Below, piece by piece: positions 33,858 to 45,586 of a DNA stretch of 64,000 bases. Within the stretch, counting starts at the first letter, position 1, and each line of letters begins with the position of its first letter. Source of the DNA: Roseivivax sp. THAF197b (GTDB lineage Bacteria > Pseudomonadota > Alphaproteobacteria > Rhodobacterales > Rhodobacteraceae); contig NZ_CP045318.1 of NCBI RefSeq assembly GCF_009363255.1, positions 1,911,501 through 1,975,500 of the forward strand, read 5' to 3'. The notes beneath the pieces were generated by a model that was not told where the DNA came from, searched no databases, and saw only the letters and a list, made by a program, of their open reading frames with translations. The position numbers were made by a program, and so were the translations under genes.

Positions 33858-36038
33858 ATGGCTGATCATGCACACCTTCCCCGCCCCGCCCTGAAGCGCA
33901 TTCTCGATGCGACCAGCGACGATCCCTTCGCCGTGCTGGGGCCGCACGAGGTCGAGGGCGCGCGTCATGTGACGGTCTTCGATCCCGGCGCGGCCCAGAT
34001 CCACGCGGTGATCGGCAAGAAGACGCATCCGCTCGATCCGGTCTCAGATCTGCCCGGCATCTTCTGCGGCGCGGTGCCCGGTGGCGACCCTTACGGCCTG
34101 CGCGGCACCGATGCGGCGGGCAAAAGCTGGGACATGGAAGACACCTACCGCTTCGGGCCGGTGCTGGGCGAGATCGACGAATACCTCCTGGGCGAAGGCA
34201 CGCATTCGCAGCTTTGGAACGCGCTTGGCGCGCATGTGATGACGCATGAGGGCGTCCACGGTACCCATTTCGCGGTCTGGGCCCCCAATGCGCGCCGCGT
34301 CTCGGTCGTGGGCGAATTCAACGGCTGGGACGGGCGTCGCCACCTGATGCGCCGTCGGGGTGCCACCGGCGTCTGGGAAATCTTCATCCCCGGGGCGGGC
34401 GAAGGCACCGTTTACAAGTACGAGATCATCGGCGCGCAGGGCAATCTGATGCCGCTCAAGGCCGACCCTGTGGGCTTCGGCTCCCAGCATCCGCCCGAGA
34501 ACGCCTCCGTCGTGCGCGACATCAAGGGATATGGCTGGTCGGACGACAAATGGATGACCAAGCGCGCGGCCTTGAACAGCCGCGACGCGCCCATCTCGGT
34601 CTACGAGGTGCATCTGGGATCGTGGAAGCGCAAGGCCGACAATCGCCGCATCTCCTATGTGGAGGCCGCGAAAGAGCTCGTCGAATATGTCACCGATATG
34701 GGCTTCACGCATATCGAGCTGATGCCGATCTCGGAATATCCCTTCGACGGCTCTTGGGGCTATCAACCCGTGGGCCTCTTCGCGCCCACCGTGCGCCACG
34801 GCCCCCCGCATGAATTCCGCGACCTGGTGAATGCCGCGCACAAGGCGGGCGTCGGCGTGATCCTCGATTGGGTGCCGGGGCATTTCCCCACCGACCCGCA
34901 CGGGCTTGGTCAGTTCGACGGCACCGCGCTTTACGAACATGCCGACCCGCGCGAGGGCTTCCATCAGGACTGGAACACGCTGATCTATAATTACGGGCGG
35001 CGCGAGGTTAAAAACTTCCTGACCGCCAACGCGCTTTACTGGCTCGACGAATACCATGTGGACGGGCTGCGCGTGGATGCGGTGGCCTCGATGCTCTACC
35101 GCGACTATTCACGCAAGGACGGCGAATGGGTCCCCAACAAGGATGGCGGGCGCGAGAATTACGAGGCGATCGACGTTCTGCGCAACATGAACATCCAGAC
35201 CTACGGCGCGCATGAGGGCATCATGACGGTGGCGGAGGAATCCACGTCTTTCCCGAAAGTGTCGCGACCCGTCTACGAGGACGGGCTCGGCTTCGGGTTC
35301 AAATGGAACATGGGCTGGATGAACGACACGCTCGAATACATCAAGCTCGACCCGATCTACCGCAAGCATCACCACAACCAGATGACCTTCGGTCTGGTCT
35401 ATGCCTTCTCGGAGAACTTCATCCTGCCGATCAGCCATGACGAGGTGGTGCATGGCAAGGGCTCCATGCTGGCGCGCATGCCGGGCAACGATTGGGAGCG
35501 GTTCGCGAACCTGCGCGCCTATTACGGCTTCATGTGGGGCCATCCCGGCAAGAAACTGATCTTCATGGGCCAGGAATTCGCGCAACCCGCCGAATGGAAC
35601 CACGATGCGGAGCTCGATTGGGGCGCGCTCGACAATCCGGCCCATGGCGGCATTCAGGCCTTGGTGCGCGATCTGAACAAGCTTTATGCCGAAACCCCCG
35701 CGCTGCATGTGAAGGATTGCGACCCCGAAGGCTTCCAGTGGATCGAGGAGAACGACGCGGATCGCTCCGTCCTTGTCTGGCGCCGCAAGGGCGGGCCGGA
35801 TGACAAGGAAGTCGTCGTGCTGTGCAATTTCACACCCGTCGAGCAGAATTACCATGTGGGCCTGCCCGAGCCCGGCCGCTGGCGCGAGGCGCTCAACACC
35901 GATGCCGGGATCTATGGCGGCGGAGATCGCGGCAATATGGGGGTCGTCGCCGCGGAGAAAGGCGAAAGCCACGGCCTGCCCGCCAAGGCGGAGGTCTACC
36001 TGCCGCCCCTGTCGACGGTGTTCTTGGTCAAGGACTGA
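33858..36038 (+). CDS. glgB: 1,4-alpha-glucan branching enzyme
   Basis: 726 residues: an N-terminal CBM48-like domain pair ([20 protein letters not shown], then NGWDGR) and a GH13 catalytic domain with region [14 protein letters not shown], region [20 protein letters not shown] (nucleophile Asp), region [14 protein letters not shown] (acid/base Glu) and region [18 protein letters not shown]. It introduces alpha-1,6 branches into glycogen. The ATG at 33858 follows AAGGTGG. Two in-frame GTG codons just upstream are less likely. It is 60 bases after glgP. Confidence 0.95.
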   Translation: MADHAHLPRPALKRILDATSDDPFAVLGPHEVEGARHVTVFDPGAAQIHAVIGKKTHPLDPVSDLPGIFCGAVPGGDPYGLRGTDAAGKSWDMEDTYRFGPVLGEIDEYLLGEGTHSQLWNALGAHVMTHEGVHGTHFAVWAPNARRVSVVGEFNGWDGRRHLMRRRGATGVWEIFIPGAGEGTVYKYEIIGAQGNLMPLKADPVGFGSQHPPENASVVRDIKGYGWSDDKWMTKRAALNSRDAPISVYEVHLGSWKRKADNRRISYVEAAKELVEYVTDMGFTHIELMPISEYPFDGSWGYQPVGLFAPTVRHGPPHEFRDLVNAAHKAGVGVILDWVPGHFPTDPHGLGQFDGTALYEHADPREGFHQDWNTLIYNYGRREVKNFLTANALYWLDEYHVDGLRVDAVASMLYRDYSRKDGEWVPNKDGGRENYEAIDVLRNMNIQTYGAHEGIMTVAEESTSFPKVSRPVYEDGLGFGFKWNMGWMNDTLEYIKLDPIYRKHHHNQMTFGLVYAFSENFILPISHDEVVHGKGSMLARMPGNDWERFANLRAYYGFMWGHPGKKLIFMGQEFAQPAEWNHDAELDWGALDNPAHGGIQALVRDLNKLYAETPALHVKDCDPEGFQWIEENDADRSVLVWRRKGGPDDKEVVVLCNFTPVEQNYHVGLPEPGRWREALNTDAGIYGGGDRGNMGVVAAEKGESHGLPAKAEVYLPPLSTVFLVKD

Positions 36039-36258
36039 GCCAGCTTTCGTCCCGCGGTGCGCCGAAGACGCGCGCCACCATCACGCCACGCCACCGCTGA
36101 TCTGCCTGCCCGCAGGACCGCGCGGGCAATATGCCCTTGATACCTATCGGAAAGCCGCTTCCCGCCGGGATCCCGCGCCCCCTAGCCAAGCGCGCTTCGA
36201 ACCGTCACACTCAAGGCCAAGGCACAGCAGATGCCGTGCTTAGGAAAGGGAGGAAACT

Positions 36259-37527
36259 ATGGTCGATAGCGCAACACGGTTGTCGCAACGGTCGATGGCG
36301 TTCGTGCTCGCGGGCGGTCGTGGATCACGCCTGAAGGAACTCACGGACCGACGCGTCAAACCGGCCGTCTATTTCGGCGGCAAGACCCGGATCGTGGATT
36401 TCGCACTCTCGAACGCGCTCAATTCCGGCATCCGAAAGATGGCGATTGCCACGCAATACAAGGCCCACAGCCTCATCCGCCATTGCCAGCGCGGCTGGAG
36501 CTTCTTCCGGGCCGAACGCAACGAATTTCTCGATATCCTGCCCGCCTCGCAGCGCTACGACGAGCAGACCTGGTATCGCGGCACCGCCGATGCGGTCGCC
36601 CAGAATATCGACATCGTCGACAGCTATGATGTGGATTACGTGGTGATCCTCGCGGGCGATCATATCTACAAGATGGATTACGAGCTGATGCTGCGTCAGC
36701 ACGTCGAGACGAAGGCCGACGTGACCATCGGCTGTCTGACCGTGCCCCGCGCGGAGGCCTCGGCCTTCGGCGTCATGGCCGTCGACGACAACGACGTGAT
36801 CACCTCGTTTCTCGAAAAGCCCAAGGACCCGCCGGGCACACCGGACGACCCGAACGTGACGCTGGCCTCCATGGGCATCTACGTCTTCAACTGGGCCTTC
36901 CTGCGCGATCTTCTGGTACGCGACATGGAGGATCAGAATTCGAGCCACGATTTCGGCAACGATCTGATCCCGGAGATCGTGAAGAACGGCAAGGCGCAGG
37001 CACATCGCTTCACCGATAGCTGCGTGCGCGCATCCTCCGAGGCCAATGCCTATTGGCGCGACGTGGGCACCGTGGATGCCTTCCACAAGGCCAATCTGGA
37101 TCTCACCAATTTCGCGCCCGAGCTTGACCTCTGGGACAAGGACTGGCCGATCTGGACCTATGCCGAGGCGACGCCGCCTGCGAAGTTCATCCATGACGAG
37201 GCCGACCGGCGTGGCTCCGCGATCTCGTCCATGGTGTCGGGTGGCTGCATCATCTCGGGCTCCGAGATCCGCGAGTCGCTGCTCTTCACGCAGGTGCACA
37301 CCAATTCCTATTCCTCGCTCGAACGCGCGGTGGTGCTGCCGCGGGTCTATGTCTCGCGCAAGGCGCAGCTCAAGAACGTGGTAATCGACCGGGGCGTACA
37401 TATTCCTGAAGGCCTTGTCGTCGGCGAAGACCCCGAGGAGGACGCCAAGTGGTTCCGCGTCTCCGAAGGCGGCGTCACGCTGATCACCCAGCGGATGCTC
37501 GATGCCCGGGCGGCGAAGCTGGGATGA
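36259..37527 (+). CDS. glgC: Glucose-1-phosphate adenylyltransferase
   Basis: 422 residues. [20 protein letters not shown] is the nucleotide-binding motif, [21 protein letters not shown] and [11 protein letters not shown] are ADP-glucose pyrophosphorylase motifs, [13 protein letters not shown] carries the catalytic Asp, and a left-handed beta-helix C-terminal domain ([20 protein letters not shown]) mediates allostery. It makes ADP-glucose, the glucosyl donor for GlgA. A good GGGAGGAAACT leader precedes the ATG, after a 220-base gap that may hold its own promoter. Its stop overlaps the glgA start (ATGA). Confidence 0.95.
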   Translation: MVDSATRLSQRSMAFVLAGGRGSRLKELTDRRVKPAVYFGGKTRIVDFALSNALNSGIRKMAIATQYKAHSLIRHCQRGWSFFRAERNEFLDILPASQRYDEQTWYRGTADAVAQNIDIVDSYDVDYVVILAGDHIYKMDYELMLRQHVETKADVTIGCLTVPRAEASAFGVMAVDDNDVITSFLEKPKDPPGTPDDPNVTLASMGIYVFNWAFLRDLLVRDMEDQNSSHDFGNDLIPEIVKNGKAQAHRFTDSCVRASSEANAYWRDVGTVDAFHKANLDLTNFAPELDLWDKDWPIWTYAEATPPAKFIHDEADRRGSAISSMVSGGCIISGSEIRESLLFTQVHTNSYSSLERAVVLPRVYVSRKAQLKNVVIDRGVHIPEGLVVGEDPEEDAKWFRVSEGGVTLITQRMLDARAAKLG

Positions 37528-38927
37528 AGGTCCTCTCGGTCGCCTCGGAATGCGTGCCGCTCGTGAAGACCGGCGGGCTTGCGGATGTGGCGGGCGCCCT
37601 GCCCGGCGCATTGGCGCCCATGGGCGTGGAGATGCGCACGCTGATCCCCGCCTATCGCGCGGTCAAGGCGGCCATGGGGGACGACACCTGTCACGATCTG
37701 GGCCCGCTATTCGGCGGCCCGGCCCGGCTCATCGAGGGCAAACTGGGTGAAACGATGCTCTATGCGCTCGATGCGCCGCATCTCTTTGATCGCGACGGCA
37801 GCCCGTATCTTGATGCGAACGGCCAGGACTGGCCCGACAATCCCGTGCGCTTTGCCGCCCTCTCCCATGCCGCGGCCCAACTCGCGAGCCGGGGCATCGA
37901 GGGATGGATGCCGGATCTCGTGCATCTGCACGATTGGCAGGCGGGGCTCACCCCGGTCTATCTGCGCCAGATGGGGGCGTCAGACCGCGTGGGCACGCTC
38001 GTCTCGATCCACAACATCGCCTTTCAAGGCATGGCGCCCGCCTCGATGCTGTCGGCCATGGATCTGCCGCAGGCGGAGTTCACCGAACAGGGGTTCGAAT
38101 TCTGGGGCCAGATCTCGGCCCTGAAGGCCGCGCTCACGGGCTGCGACCGCATCGCCACGGTCAGCCCCACCTATGCCGAAGAGCTTCTGACGCCCGAATT
38201 CGGCATGGGGATGGAAGGCATCCTGACCGAACGAAGGGGCGATTTGTCGGGCATTCTCAACGGCATCGACACCGATGCATGGGCGCCGCCCTACAAGACC
38301 CCACGTGGCAAGGCCCGCCACAAGAAGGCGCTGCGGAAAGAGTTCGGCCTGCCCGATTGGGACGGCCCGCTTTGCGTCCTGATCTCGCGGCTCAGCCACC
38401 AGAAAGGGCTCGATGTTCTTCTGGATGCGCTGCCCGCACTGATCGATCATGGCGGCCAGTTGGCGCTCCTGGGGTCGGGCGATCCCGAGCTCGAGGCGGT
38501 CTTCCGGCGCGCGGCCGAACATCCCGGCGTATCCGTGAAGATCGGCTATAACGAGGCGCTGTCGCACCGCATGATGGCCGGTGGCGATGCGATCCTGGTG
38601 CCGTCGCGGTTCGAGCCATGCGGGCTCACCCAGCTTTACGGTCTCAGCCATGCCACGCTGCCGCTGGTCGCGCGCACGGGCGGGCTCAACGACACGGTGA
38701 TCGATGCCAATTCCGCCGCCCTCAGCGCGGGCGTGGCCACGGGGATACAGTTTCATCCCGTGACGGCATCGGCATTGGCGGGCGCCTTTGCGCGCCTACA
38801 TGGTCTTTGGCGCAAGCCTGAGATATGGACGCGCATGATGAAGAACGCGATGGCGCAGGACGTGGGATGGCAGGTCTCGGCCCGAGCCTATGCCACGCTT
38901 TACCAGGAAATCGTGTCGACCAAATGA
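37524..38927 (+). CDS. glgA: Glycogen synthase (ADP-glucose type)
   Basis: 467 residues of GT5. [20 protein letters not shown] contains the K-x-G-G-L ADP-glucose motif, [14 protein letters not shown] and SIHNIAFQG are conserved N-domain blocks, and [20 protein letters not shown], followed by [12 protein letters not shown], is the C-domain active site with the conserved Glu. It elongates alpha-1,4-glucan from ADP-glucose. It overlaps glgC upstream and glgX downstream (both ATGA), so synthesis and debranching genes are translationally coupled. Confidence 0.95.
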   Translation: MKVLSVASECVPLVKTGGLADVAGALPGALAPMGVEMRTLIPAYRAVKAAMGDDTCHDLGPLFGGPARLIEGKLGETMLYALDAPHLFDRDGSPYLDANGQDWPDNPVRFAALSHAAAQLASRGIEGWMPDLVHLHDWQAGLTPVYLRQMGASDRVGTLVSIHNIAFQGMAPASMLSAMDLPQAEFTEQGFEFWGQISALKAALTGCDRIATVSPTYAEELLTPEFGMGMEGILTERRGDLSGILNGIDTDAWAPPYKTPRGKARHKKALRKEFGLPDWDGPLCVLISRLSHQKGLDVLLDALPALIDHGGQLALLGSGDPELEAVFRRAAEHPGVSVKIGYNEALSHRMMAGGDAILVPSRFEPCGLTQLYGLSHATLPLVARTGGLNDTVIDANSAALSAGVATGIQFHPVTASALAGAFARLHGLWRKPEIWTRMMKNAMAQDVGWQVSARAYATLYQEIVSTK

Positions 38928-41014
38928 CCCCGATCCCAGCGCCCGCACCGGGCAAAGCCGCGCCGCTCGGCGCCACTTTCGATGGCGACGGCACCAATTT
39001 CGCCGTCTTCTCCCAACACGCGACGGCCATGTATGTCTGCCTCTTTTCCGAGGACGGAGAGACGGAGACCACGCGCATCAAGCTCATGGAGCGGGACGGC
39101 GATGTCTGGCATGGCTACCTTCCGGGCGTGCGTCCGGGCCAGCTTTACGGGCTGCGCGCTGACGGGCCCTACGCGCCCGAGGCGGGCCATCGTTTCAACG
39201 TCAACAAGCTTCTGATCGACCCCTATGCCAAGCGGCTGACGGGCCATCCCGAATGGGACGATGCACTCTACGGCTTCACCCGCGAGCATGAGGACGAAGA
39301 CCTGTCTTTCGACACCCGCGACAGCGCGCCCTTCATGCCGCGCTGCGTGGTCGAGGATCCGAGTTTCGCCTGGGGCGAGACGCGCCATCCCGACACGCCC
39401 ATGGAAGAGACCATCGTCTACGAGGCGCATCTGAAGGGCCTGACGCAGGAATTCCCCGGCGCGGAGCCGAAGGGCGGTGCGCTCGCGCTCGCCTCCGATG
39501 CGATGATCGACTACCTCACGGATCTCGGCATCACGGCCGTCGAACTGCTGCCGGTGCACGCCTTCATCAACGACCGCTTCCTGATCGACAAGGATCTGAC
39601 GAATTACTGGGGCTACCAGTCGATCGGCTTTTTCGCCCCCGATCCGCGCTACCTGTCGGAGGGTGGCATCAAGGAGATGCAGCACGCCGTGGCACGGTTG
39701 CACGCCGCGGGTATCGAGGTCTGGCTCGACGTGGTCTACAACCACACCGGCGAGGGCGACAATACCGGCCCGACCCTGTGCTTCCGCGGTCTCGACAACG
39801 CCGCCTATTACCGGCTGACCGAGGACAAGCGCTACTACATCAACGACACCGGCACCGGGAACACGATCAATATCGAGCATCCCATGGTGATGCGTATGGT
39901 GATGGACAGCTTGCGCTACTGGGTCGAGACCTTCCATATCGACGGCTTCCGCTTCGATCTCTGCGCCACGCTCGGGCGCACGAAGGACGGGTTCGATCCC
40001 GGCGCGGCCTTCTTCGATGCCGCACGCCAGGACCCGGTGCTCGCAGGCGTGAAGCTGGTGGCCGAGCCTTGGGATATCGGCCCGGGTGGCTATCAGGTCG
40101 GCGCTTTCCCTCCGCCCTTTTCGGAATGGAACGACAAGTACCGCGACGGTGTGCGGCGCTTCTGGCGCGGCGATGCGGGCATGACCCCGGAACTGGCTGC
40201 GCGGATCACCGGATCGGCCCAGCAATTCGATCATTCGGGCCGCCCCGCGACCGCGAGCGTAAACCTCATCACCGCCCATGACGGCTACACGCTGGCCGAC
40301 ACGGTCTCCTTCGTCGAGCGTCACAACGAAGACAACGGCGAGGACAATCGCGACGGGCATGGCGAGAATTATTCCGACAATTTCGGCGTCGAAGGCCCCA
40401 CGGACGATCCCGATATCCAGGCCGCACGCGCGCTGCGCCAGCGCAACATGCTGGCCACGCTGATGCTGTCCCAGGGCACGCCGATGCTGCTGGCAGGCGA
40501 CGAGTTCGGCAACAGCCAGGGCGGCAACAACAACGCCTATTGTCAGGACAATCCCATCGGCTGGCTCAATTGGGGCGATTGCGACCGCGACCTGCACGCC
40601 TTCACCCGCCGCCTCATCGCCTTCCGCAAGGCGCATCCGATCCTGCGGCAGAAGCGCTTCCTGCATGCGCGCGAACGGGTCGTGGATGGCATTCCCGATC
40701 TCTTCTGGTGGCGTGCGGACGGCACGGAGATGCAGGACGCCGATTGGGAAAACCCCGACCGCGCGCTGGTCTGCGCAGAGATGCGCATGGCAAGCGGAAC
40801 CGCGCCCTACGCACAACGCGAAGAGGCGCTCTATCTGGTGTTCAATGCAGGCGATGCAGGCGAGATCACCCTGCCAGAGCCCCCCGAGGGCGCTATCTGG
40901 GTCTGCCACATCGACACCGCCCACCCCGATGCCGACCCATGGGTCGCAGACGGCACGGCAGAATTGCACGGTCCTGCGACACTTGCCTTCGTTCTGGAGG
41001 AAAAGCCCGACTGA
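38924..41014 (+). CDS. glgX: Glycogen debranching enzyme GlgX
   Basis: 696 residues. A CBM48 domain (APLGATFDGDGTNFAVFSQ) precedes the GH13_11 catalytic domain with region I VWLDVVYNHTGEGD, region II DGFRFDLCATLGRT, region III KLVAEPWDIGPGGYQVG and region IV NLITAHDGYTLADTVSF. The SEWNDKYRDGVRRFWRG block is typical of isoamylase/GlgX. It hydrolyses alpha-1,6 linkages of phosphorylase-trimmed glycogen. It starts inside the stop of glgA. Confidence 0.95.
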   Translation: MTPIPAPAPGKAAPLGATFDGDGTNFAVFSQHATAMYVCLFSEDGETETTRIKLMERDGDVWHGYLPGVRPGQLYGLRADGPYAPEAGHRFNVNKLLIDPYAKRLTGHPEWDDALYGFTREHEDEDLSFDTRDSAPFMPRCVVEDPSFAWGETRHPDTPMEETIVYEAHLKGLTQEFPGAEPKGGALALASDAMIDYLTDLGITAVELLPVHAFINDRFLIDKDLTNYWGYQSIGFFAPDPRYLSEGGIKEMQHAVARLHAAGIEVWLDVVYNHTGEGDNTGPTLCFRGLDNAAYYRLTEDKRYYINDTGTGNTINIEHPMVMRMVMDSLRYWVETFHIDGFRFDLCATLGRTKDGFDPGAAFFDAARQDPVLAGVKLVAEPWDIGPGGYQVGAFPPPFSEWNDKYRDGVRRFWRGDAGMTPELAARITGSAQQFDHSGRPATASVNLITAHDGYTLADTVSFVERHNEDNGEDNRDGHGENYSDNFGVEGPTDDPDIQAARALRQRNMLATLMLSQGTPMLLAGDEFGNSQGGNNNAYCQDNPIGWLNWGDCDRDLHAFTRRLIAFRKAHPILRQKRFLHARERVVDGIPDLFWWRADGTEMQDADWENPDRALVCAEMRMASGTAPYAQREEALYLVFNAGDAGEITLPEPPEGAIWVCHIDTAHPDADPWVADGTAELHGPATLAFVLEEKPD

Positions 41015-41076
41015 CGGGCATTTCACGGGGCCTGCCCCTTGTCATTCCGGCCATGAGCCGCATGCTTGGCGCCTGA

Positions 41077-42750
<1,674 letters not shown>

Positions 42751-42768
42751 ACCCGATCAGGAGGCGCA

Positions 42769-45141
42769 ATGGCGCTCAAAGACCGTATCGTATTCGAAGA
42801 GGCCGCATCCGAGGCCCGGGCCGACGCTTGCGAAAAGACCCTGATGACCGCCGAGACCCGGTTCGACGCCGAGCGCGAGATCGCGCGCGGTCTGGGCGGA
42901 CAGGTCGATGCCGAAGGCCGCGCGCAGTTCGGCTTCTGGGTGCCGGAATTGCAGGATGCGCGCGTGCCCTCGGGGGATATCTTCCTCGAAGTGCTCGCGC
43001 CGACCGAACCGCTCGATCTGACGCGGGCGCATCAGGAACTGACCTTCGAGCGGGTGTATGTGCCCGTCATCCGTACCGAGGCGCATTGCTTCGCGGTCGT
43101 CTCGGGCATGAAGGCGGGCAGTCGCGATACGCTGGGCGATTTCTACGCGCTCTGCTGGCGCGATGCGGAGGAGAACTGGCACCGCATCCTCGATCCGCTG
43201 GCCATGTCCCTGCCCTTCGGCGCCATGGCCCCGGCCGAGCTTTACGATGTCGAGGGCATGCTGGCCGCGCGCGGTGACACCGATTACTGGCGGGCGCTGA
43301 GAGGCCCTGATCCGCACAAATTCGGGCCCGTGTCCAACATCCTGCAGATCCATGTGCCCACCGCGACGGCTGGCGGTACCATCGCGGCACTGACCCGGCA
43401 ATTCGAACGGCTCGCCGCGCGGATAGAGGCGGACCTGCCGCTCGAACCTGCCGACCAGATCTTCGCGGGCTACGAGGGCGTGCAGCTTCTGCCCGTGGAG
43501 CCCACCACCGTCTACGAGATCGGCCCCGATTTCTGGACCGAAACGCCCAGCGACGACGCGGATAGGATCGACGTCTCGATCCTGCGGCCCGACACCACCA
43601 ATTGGGGCTATGACAACGTGATCGCGGGCATGGCCGCCGTGAATCCCGTCCTTCTGGAGACGGGTCGGCCCGATGAGCTTGTCGATTTGGCCGCCGTTTT
43701 GCACAATTTCCCGCGCAAGCCAAAGAAACTGGTCTTCGACGTGGTCTACGGCCATTCCGACAACCAGGGCCTTCGGGTGCTGAACGGGCATTTCTTCGCC
43801 GGGCCGAACATGTACGGCCAGAACCTCGATTATCAGAACCCCTCCGTTCGGGCGATCCTGCTGGAAATGCAACGCCGCAAGGTGAATTTCGGCGCCGATG
43901 GCGTGCGGGTCGATGGCGCGCAGGACTTCAAATATTGGGATGCGGCAGCGCAGGTTCTGCGCCACGATGACGAATATCTGCAAAGCATGGCCGATATCGT
44001 CCAAGAGGTCGCAGGTACCGAGTACCGCCCCTGGTTCATCTTCGAGGATGGCCGCCCCTGGCCCGAGGAGGATTGGGAACTCTCCTCCACCTATCGCTCG
44101 GTGATCGAGACGCAGACCGATGACGACGTGTTCCAATGGGGCCCGCTGACCTTCGCGCATAACACGCCGTTTCTTTATACCTTCTGGCTCGGCAAGTACT
44201 GGCGCATCCGCGAATGCCTGCAGGTGGGCTCGAACTGGATTTCGGGCACGTCGAACCACGACACGCTGCGCCGGGGCACGCAGGTCAGCCCCGAGATGAA
44301 CATCAATACCCGTCTTGGGAACACCAAGATGGAGATCCTCGACAAGGCCTATGACAACCCCGCCGTGCACACGCTGACCTATGTGGCGCTGCCGGGCGTG
44401 CCGATGGATTTCCTCAACGCCATGGCGCGCGCCTCCTGGGGCTTCGTGCGCAACCAGGACGACAAATACGGCGTGAAGGTCGTGGCCGAGGAGGCGATCT
44501 CGCTCAACTGGCAGATCAACGAATATTCCTACTCGATCCCGGGGAATTTCACCCGCCTGAAAGAGCTGGGCTACGAGACGCGCGAGGATCTCTCGCGCTT
44601 CCTGAAGTTCCTGCCCGCGCTGGTAGAGGTTACGGATTACGATCTCGAGGATATCGCCCGGCTGCTCAACACCACCGAGCCGAAGCTTGCAGGGCCGGTC
44701 TACACGGTCGAGAGCCTGAAGGAGATCGCGCGGGCGTGGATGAACGACATGCACGAATACTGCAACATCACCCATTCGCTGGGCGGTCTCGATCCGGTGC
44801 AATGCGACTACACGCTGGCCTTGCGGAAATTCCGCGCGGCGCGGCCCTGGCTGCGCGACAATTACGGGCCGAAGGATCATTTCAGCTATCTCGAGCCTCT
44901 CGACGGCCGCACGGTCTTCACGGCATTGCGCCACGGGCCCGACGGCGAACAGGTCTTCACGGTCCTGCACATGGAGGGCAAGCCCACCGCCGATATCGAC
45001 CCCTTGCGCCTGGGCGTTCCGGGGACCGAGGGCTTTGGTTGGGAATGCGTCCTGCGCTCGCCGGGGATCGGGACGGATTACATCTCCGGTCCCATCGAGC
45101 TGAAGGATTCCATGGCGCTGGTCTTCACGCGCAAGGGGTGA
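42769..45141 (+). CDS. GH13-like glycosidase resembling glucosylglycerol hydrolase
   Basis: 790 residues. An N-terminal domain of about 300 residues precedes a GH13-type barrel. All catalytic blocks are readable: region I KLVFDVVYGHSDNQ, region II GADGVRVDGAQDFKYWD (nucleophile Asp382), region III PWFIFEDGRPWPEEDW (acid/base Glu426) and region IV ISGTSNHDTLRRG (His497-Asp498). Overall it resembles the long GghA-type proteins (glucosylglycerol hydrolase, as described in Synechocystis) more than amylases. The substrate is inferred, not proven. It follows pgm by 18 bases with an AGGAG leader and ends the carbohydrate operon. With the Agl importer, which is related to cyanobacterial Ggt systems, use of glucosylglycerol as an osmolyte or carbon source is plausible. 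Confidence 0.65.
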   Translation: MALKDRIVFEEAASEARADACEKTLMTAETRFDAEREIARGLGGQVDAEGRAQFGFWVPELQDARVPSGDIFLEVLAPTEPLDLTRAHQELTFERVYVPVIRTEAHCFAVVSGMKAGSRDTLGDFYALCWRDAEENWHRILDPLAMSLPFGAMAPAELYDVEGMLAARGDTDYWRALRGPDPHKFGPVSNILQIHVPTATAGGTIAALTRQFERLAARIEADLPLEPADQIFAGYEGVQLLPVEPTTVYEIGPDFWTETPSDDADRIDVSILRPDTTNWGYDNVIAGMAAVNPVLLETGRPDELVDLAAVLHNFPRKPKKLVFDVVYGHSDNQGLRVLNGHFFAGPNMYGQNLDYQNPSVRAILLEMQRRKVNFGADGVRVDGAQDFKYWDAAAQVLRHDDEYLQSMADIVQEVAGTEYRPWFIFEDGRPWPEEDWELSSTYRSVIETQTDDDVFQWGPLTFAHNTPFLYTFWLGKYWRIRECLQVGSNWISGTSNHDTLRRGTQVSPEMNINTRLGNTKMEILDKAYDNPAVHTLTYVALPGVPMDFLNAMARASWGFVRNQDDKYGVKVVAEEAISLNWQINEYSYSIPGNFTRLKELGYETREDLSRFLKFLPALVEVTDYDLEDIARLLNTTEPKLAGPVYTVESLKEIARAWMNDMHEYCNITHSLGGLDPVQCDYTLALRKFRAARPWLRDNYGPKDHFSYLEPLDGRTVFTALRHGPDGEQVFTVLHMEGKPTADIDPLRLGVPGTEGFGWECVLRSPGIGTDYISGPIELKDSMALVFTRKG

Positions 45142-45170
45142 GGCACGGGCTATCGGAGGTGACCGGACAT

Positions 45171-45231
45171 GGCGCGGAACAAGGCCGCTTGTGGCCGCCG
45201 CGCCAGCGCCTGCCCGCCCCGCCGGGCTGGC
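45171..45231. repeat. Intergenic direct repeat, copy 1
   Basis: A 61-base element beginning GGCGCGGAACAAGG and ending in GCCGGGCTGGC. Copy 2 lies 121 bases away with four substitutions and one deletion (about 92% identity). The 3' half can fold into a bulged hairpin (GCCA and GCCCG pairing with CGGGC and TGGC). Confidence 0.75.
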
Positions 45232-45291
45232 CTTCGACGTCAGTGCCACAGAGAAACGACGCAAACTCCGACATCCGAGCGACGATCCCAA

Positions 45292-45351
45292 GGCGCGGAA
45301 CAAGTCTGCTTGCAGCCGCCGCGCCAGCGCCTGCCCGCCCCCCGGGCTGGC
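45292..45351. repeat. Intergenic direct repeat, copy 2
   Basis: A 60-base near-copy of the element at 45171. Its hairpin arms GCGCCAGC and GCTGGCGC are extended to 8 bp. A degenerate third segment (TTGCAGCGCC ... TTCGACGTCAGCG) follows near 45423-45465. This could be a small REP-like or palindromic unit. Confidence 0.75.
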
Positions 45352-45586
45352 GCTTTACCGTCGTAAGCGCGCCGCTCGGCGTCAGCGGCGGATTGGCACC
45401 ATAAAGCTCCTTCGCTCCACCCTTGCAGCGCCACCCCGCAGGCAGGCGTTCGACGTCAGCGCTAGACAAACACCGTCCAACCCATCGTTCGTACTTGTAT
45501 GACCTGGGCGCCGATCAAGCCTTGCTTGACAAGCGCCGAACCATCTCTCGGAAGGTCCGGTTTGTGCAAACACTTACGACCAAGCC

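Larger units (their letters stand above)
45142..45586. other. Intergenic region with repeats, no clear gene
   Basis: 445 bases between two genes whose stops face each other. An ATG at 45169 preceded by GGAGGTGA opens a 65-codon frame, but the product is a low-complexity Arg/Ala/Pro string that runs through two copies of the same DNA repeat in different frames, so I do not call a gene. A shorter shared segment (TTCGACGTCAG) occurs near 45233 and again near 45449. No terminator with a T run was found. Confidence 0.5.

Noticed and set aside
31359..34028. An 889-codon open frame on the minus strand
   Set aside because: It is the antisense shadow of glgP, which is unmistakable on the plus strand. 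No ribosome site and no conserved domain were seen.
42757..45303. An 848-codon minus-strand frame
   Set aside because: It is antisense to the GH13-like glycosidase, whose four catalytic blocks are intact on the plus strand.
45171..45351. CRISPR array
   Set aside because: There are only two copies, longer than CRISPR repeats, with no regular spacers and no cas genes in the window.
45169..45366. A 65-codon frame with a good ribosome binding site after the glycosidase
   Set aside because: The product is a low-complexity Arg/Ala/Pro string. The two DNA repeats inside are read in different frames, so repeat structure rather than protein coding explains the sequence.
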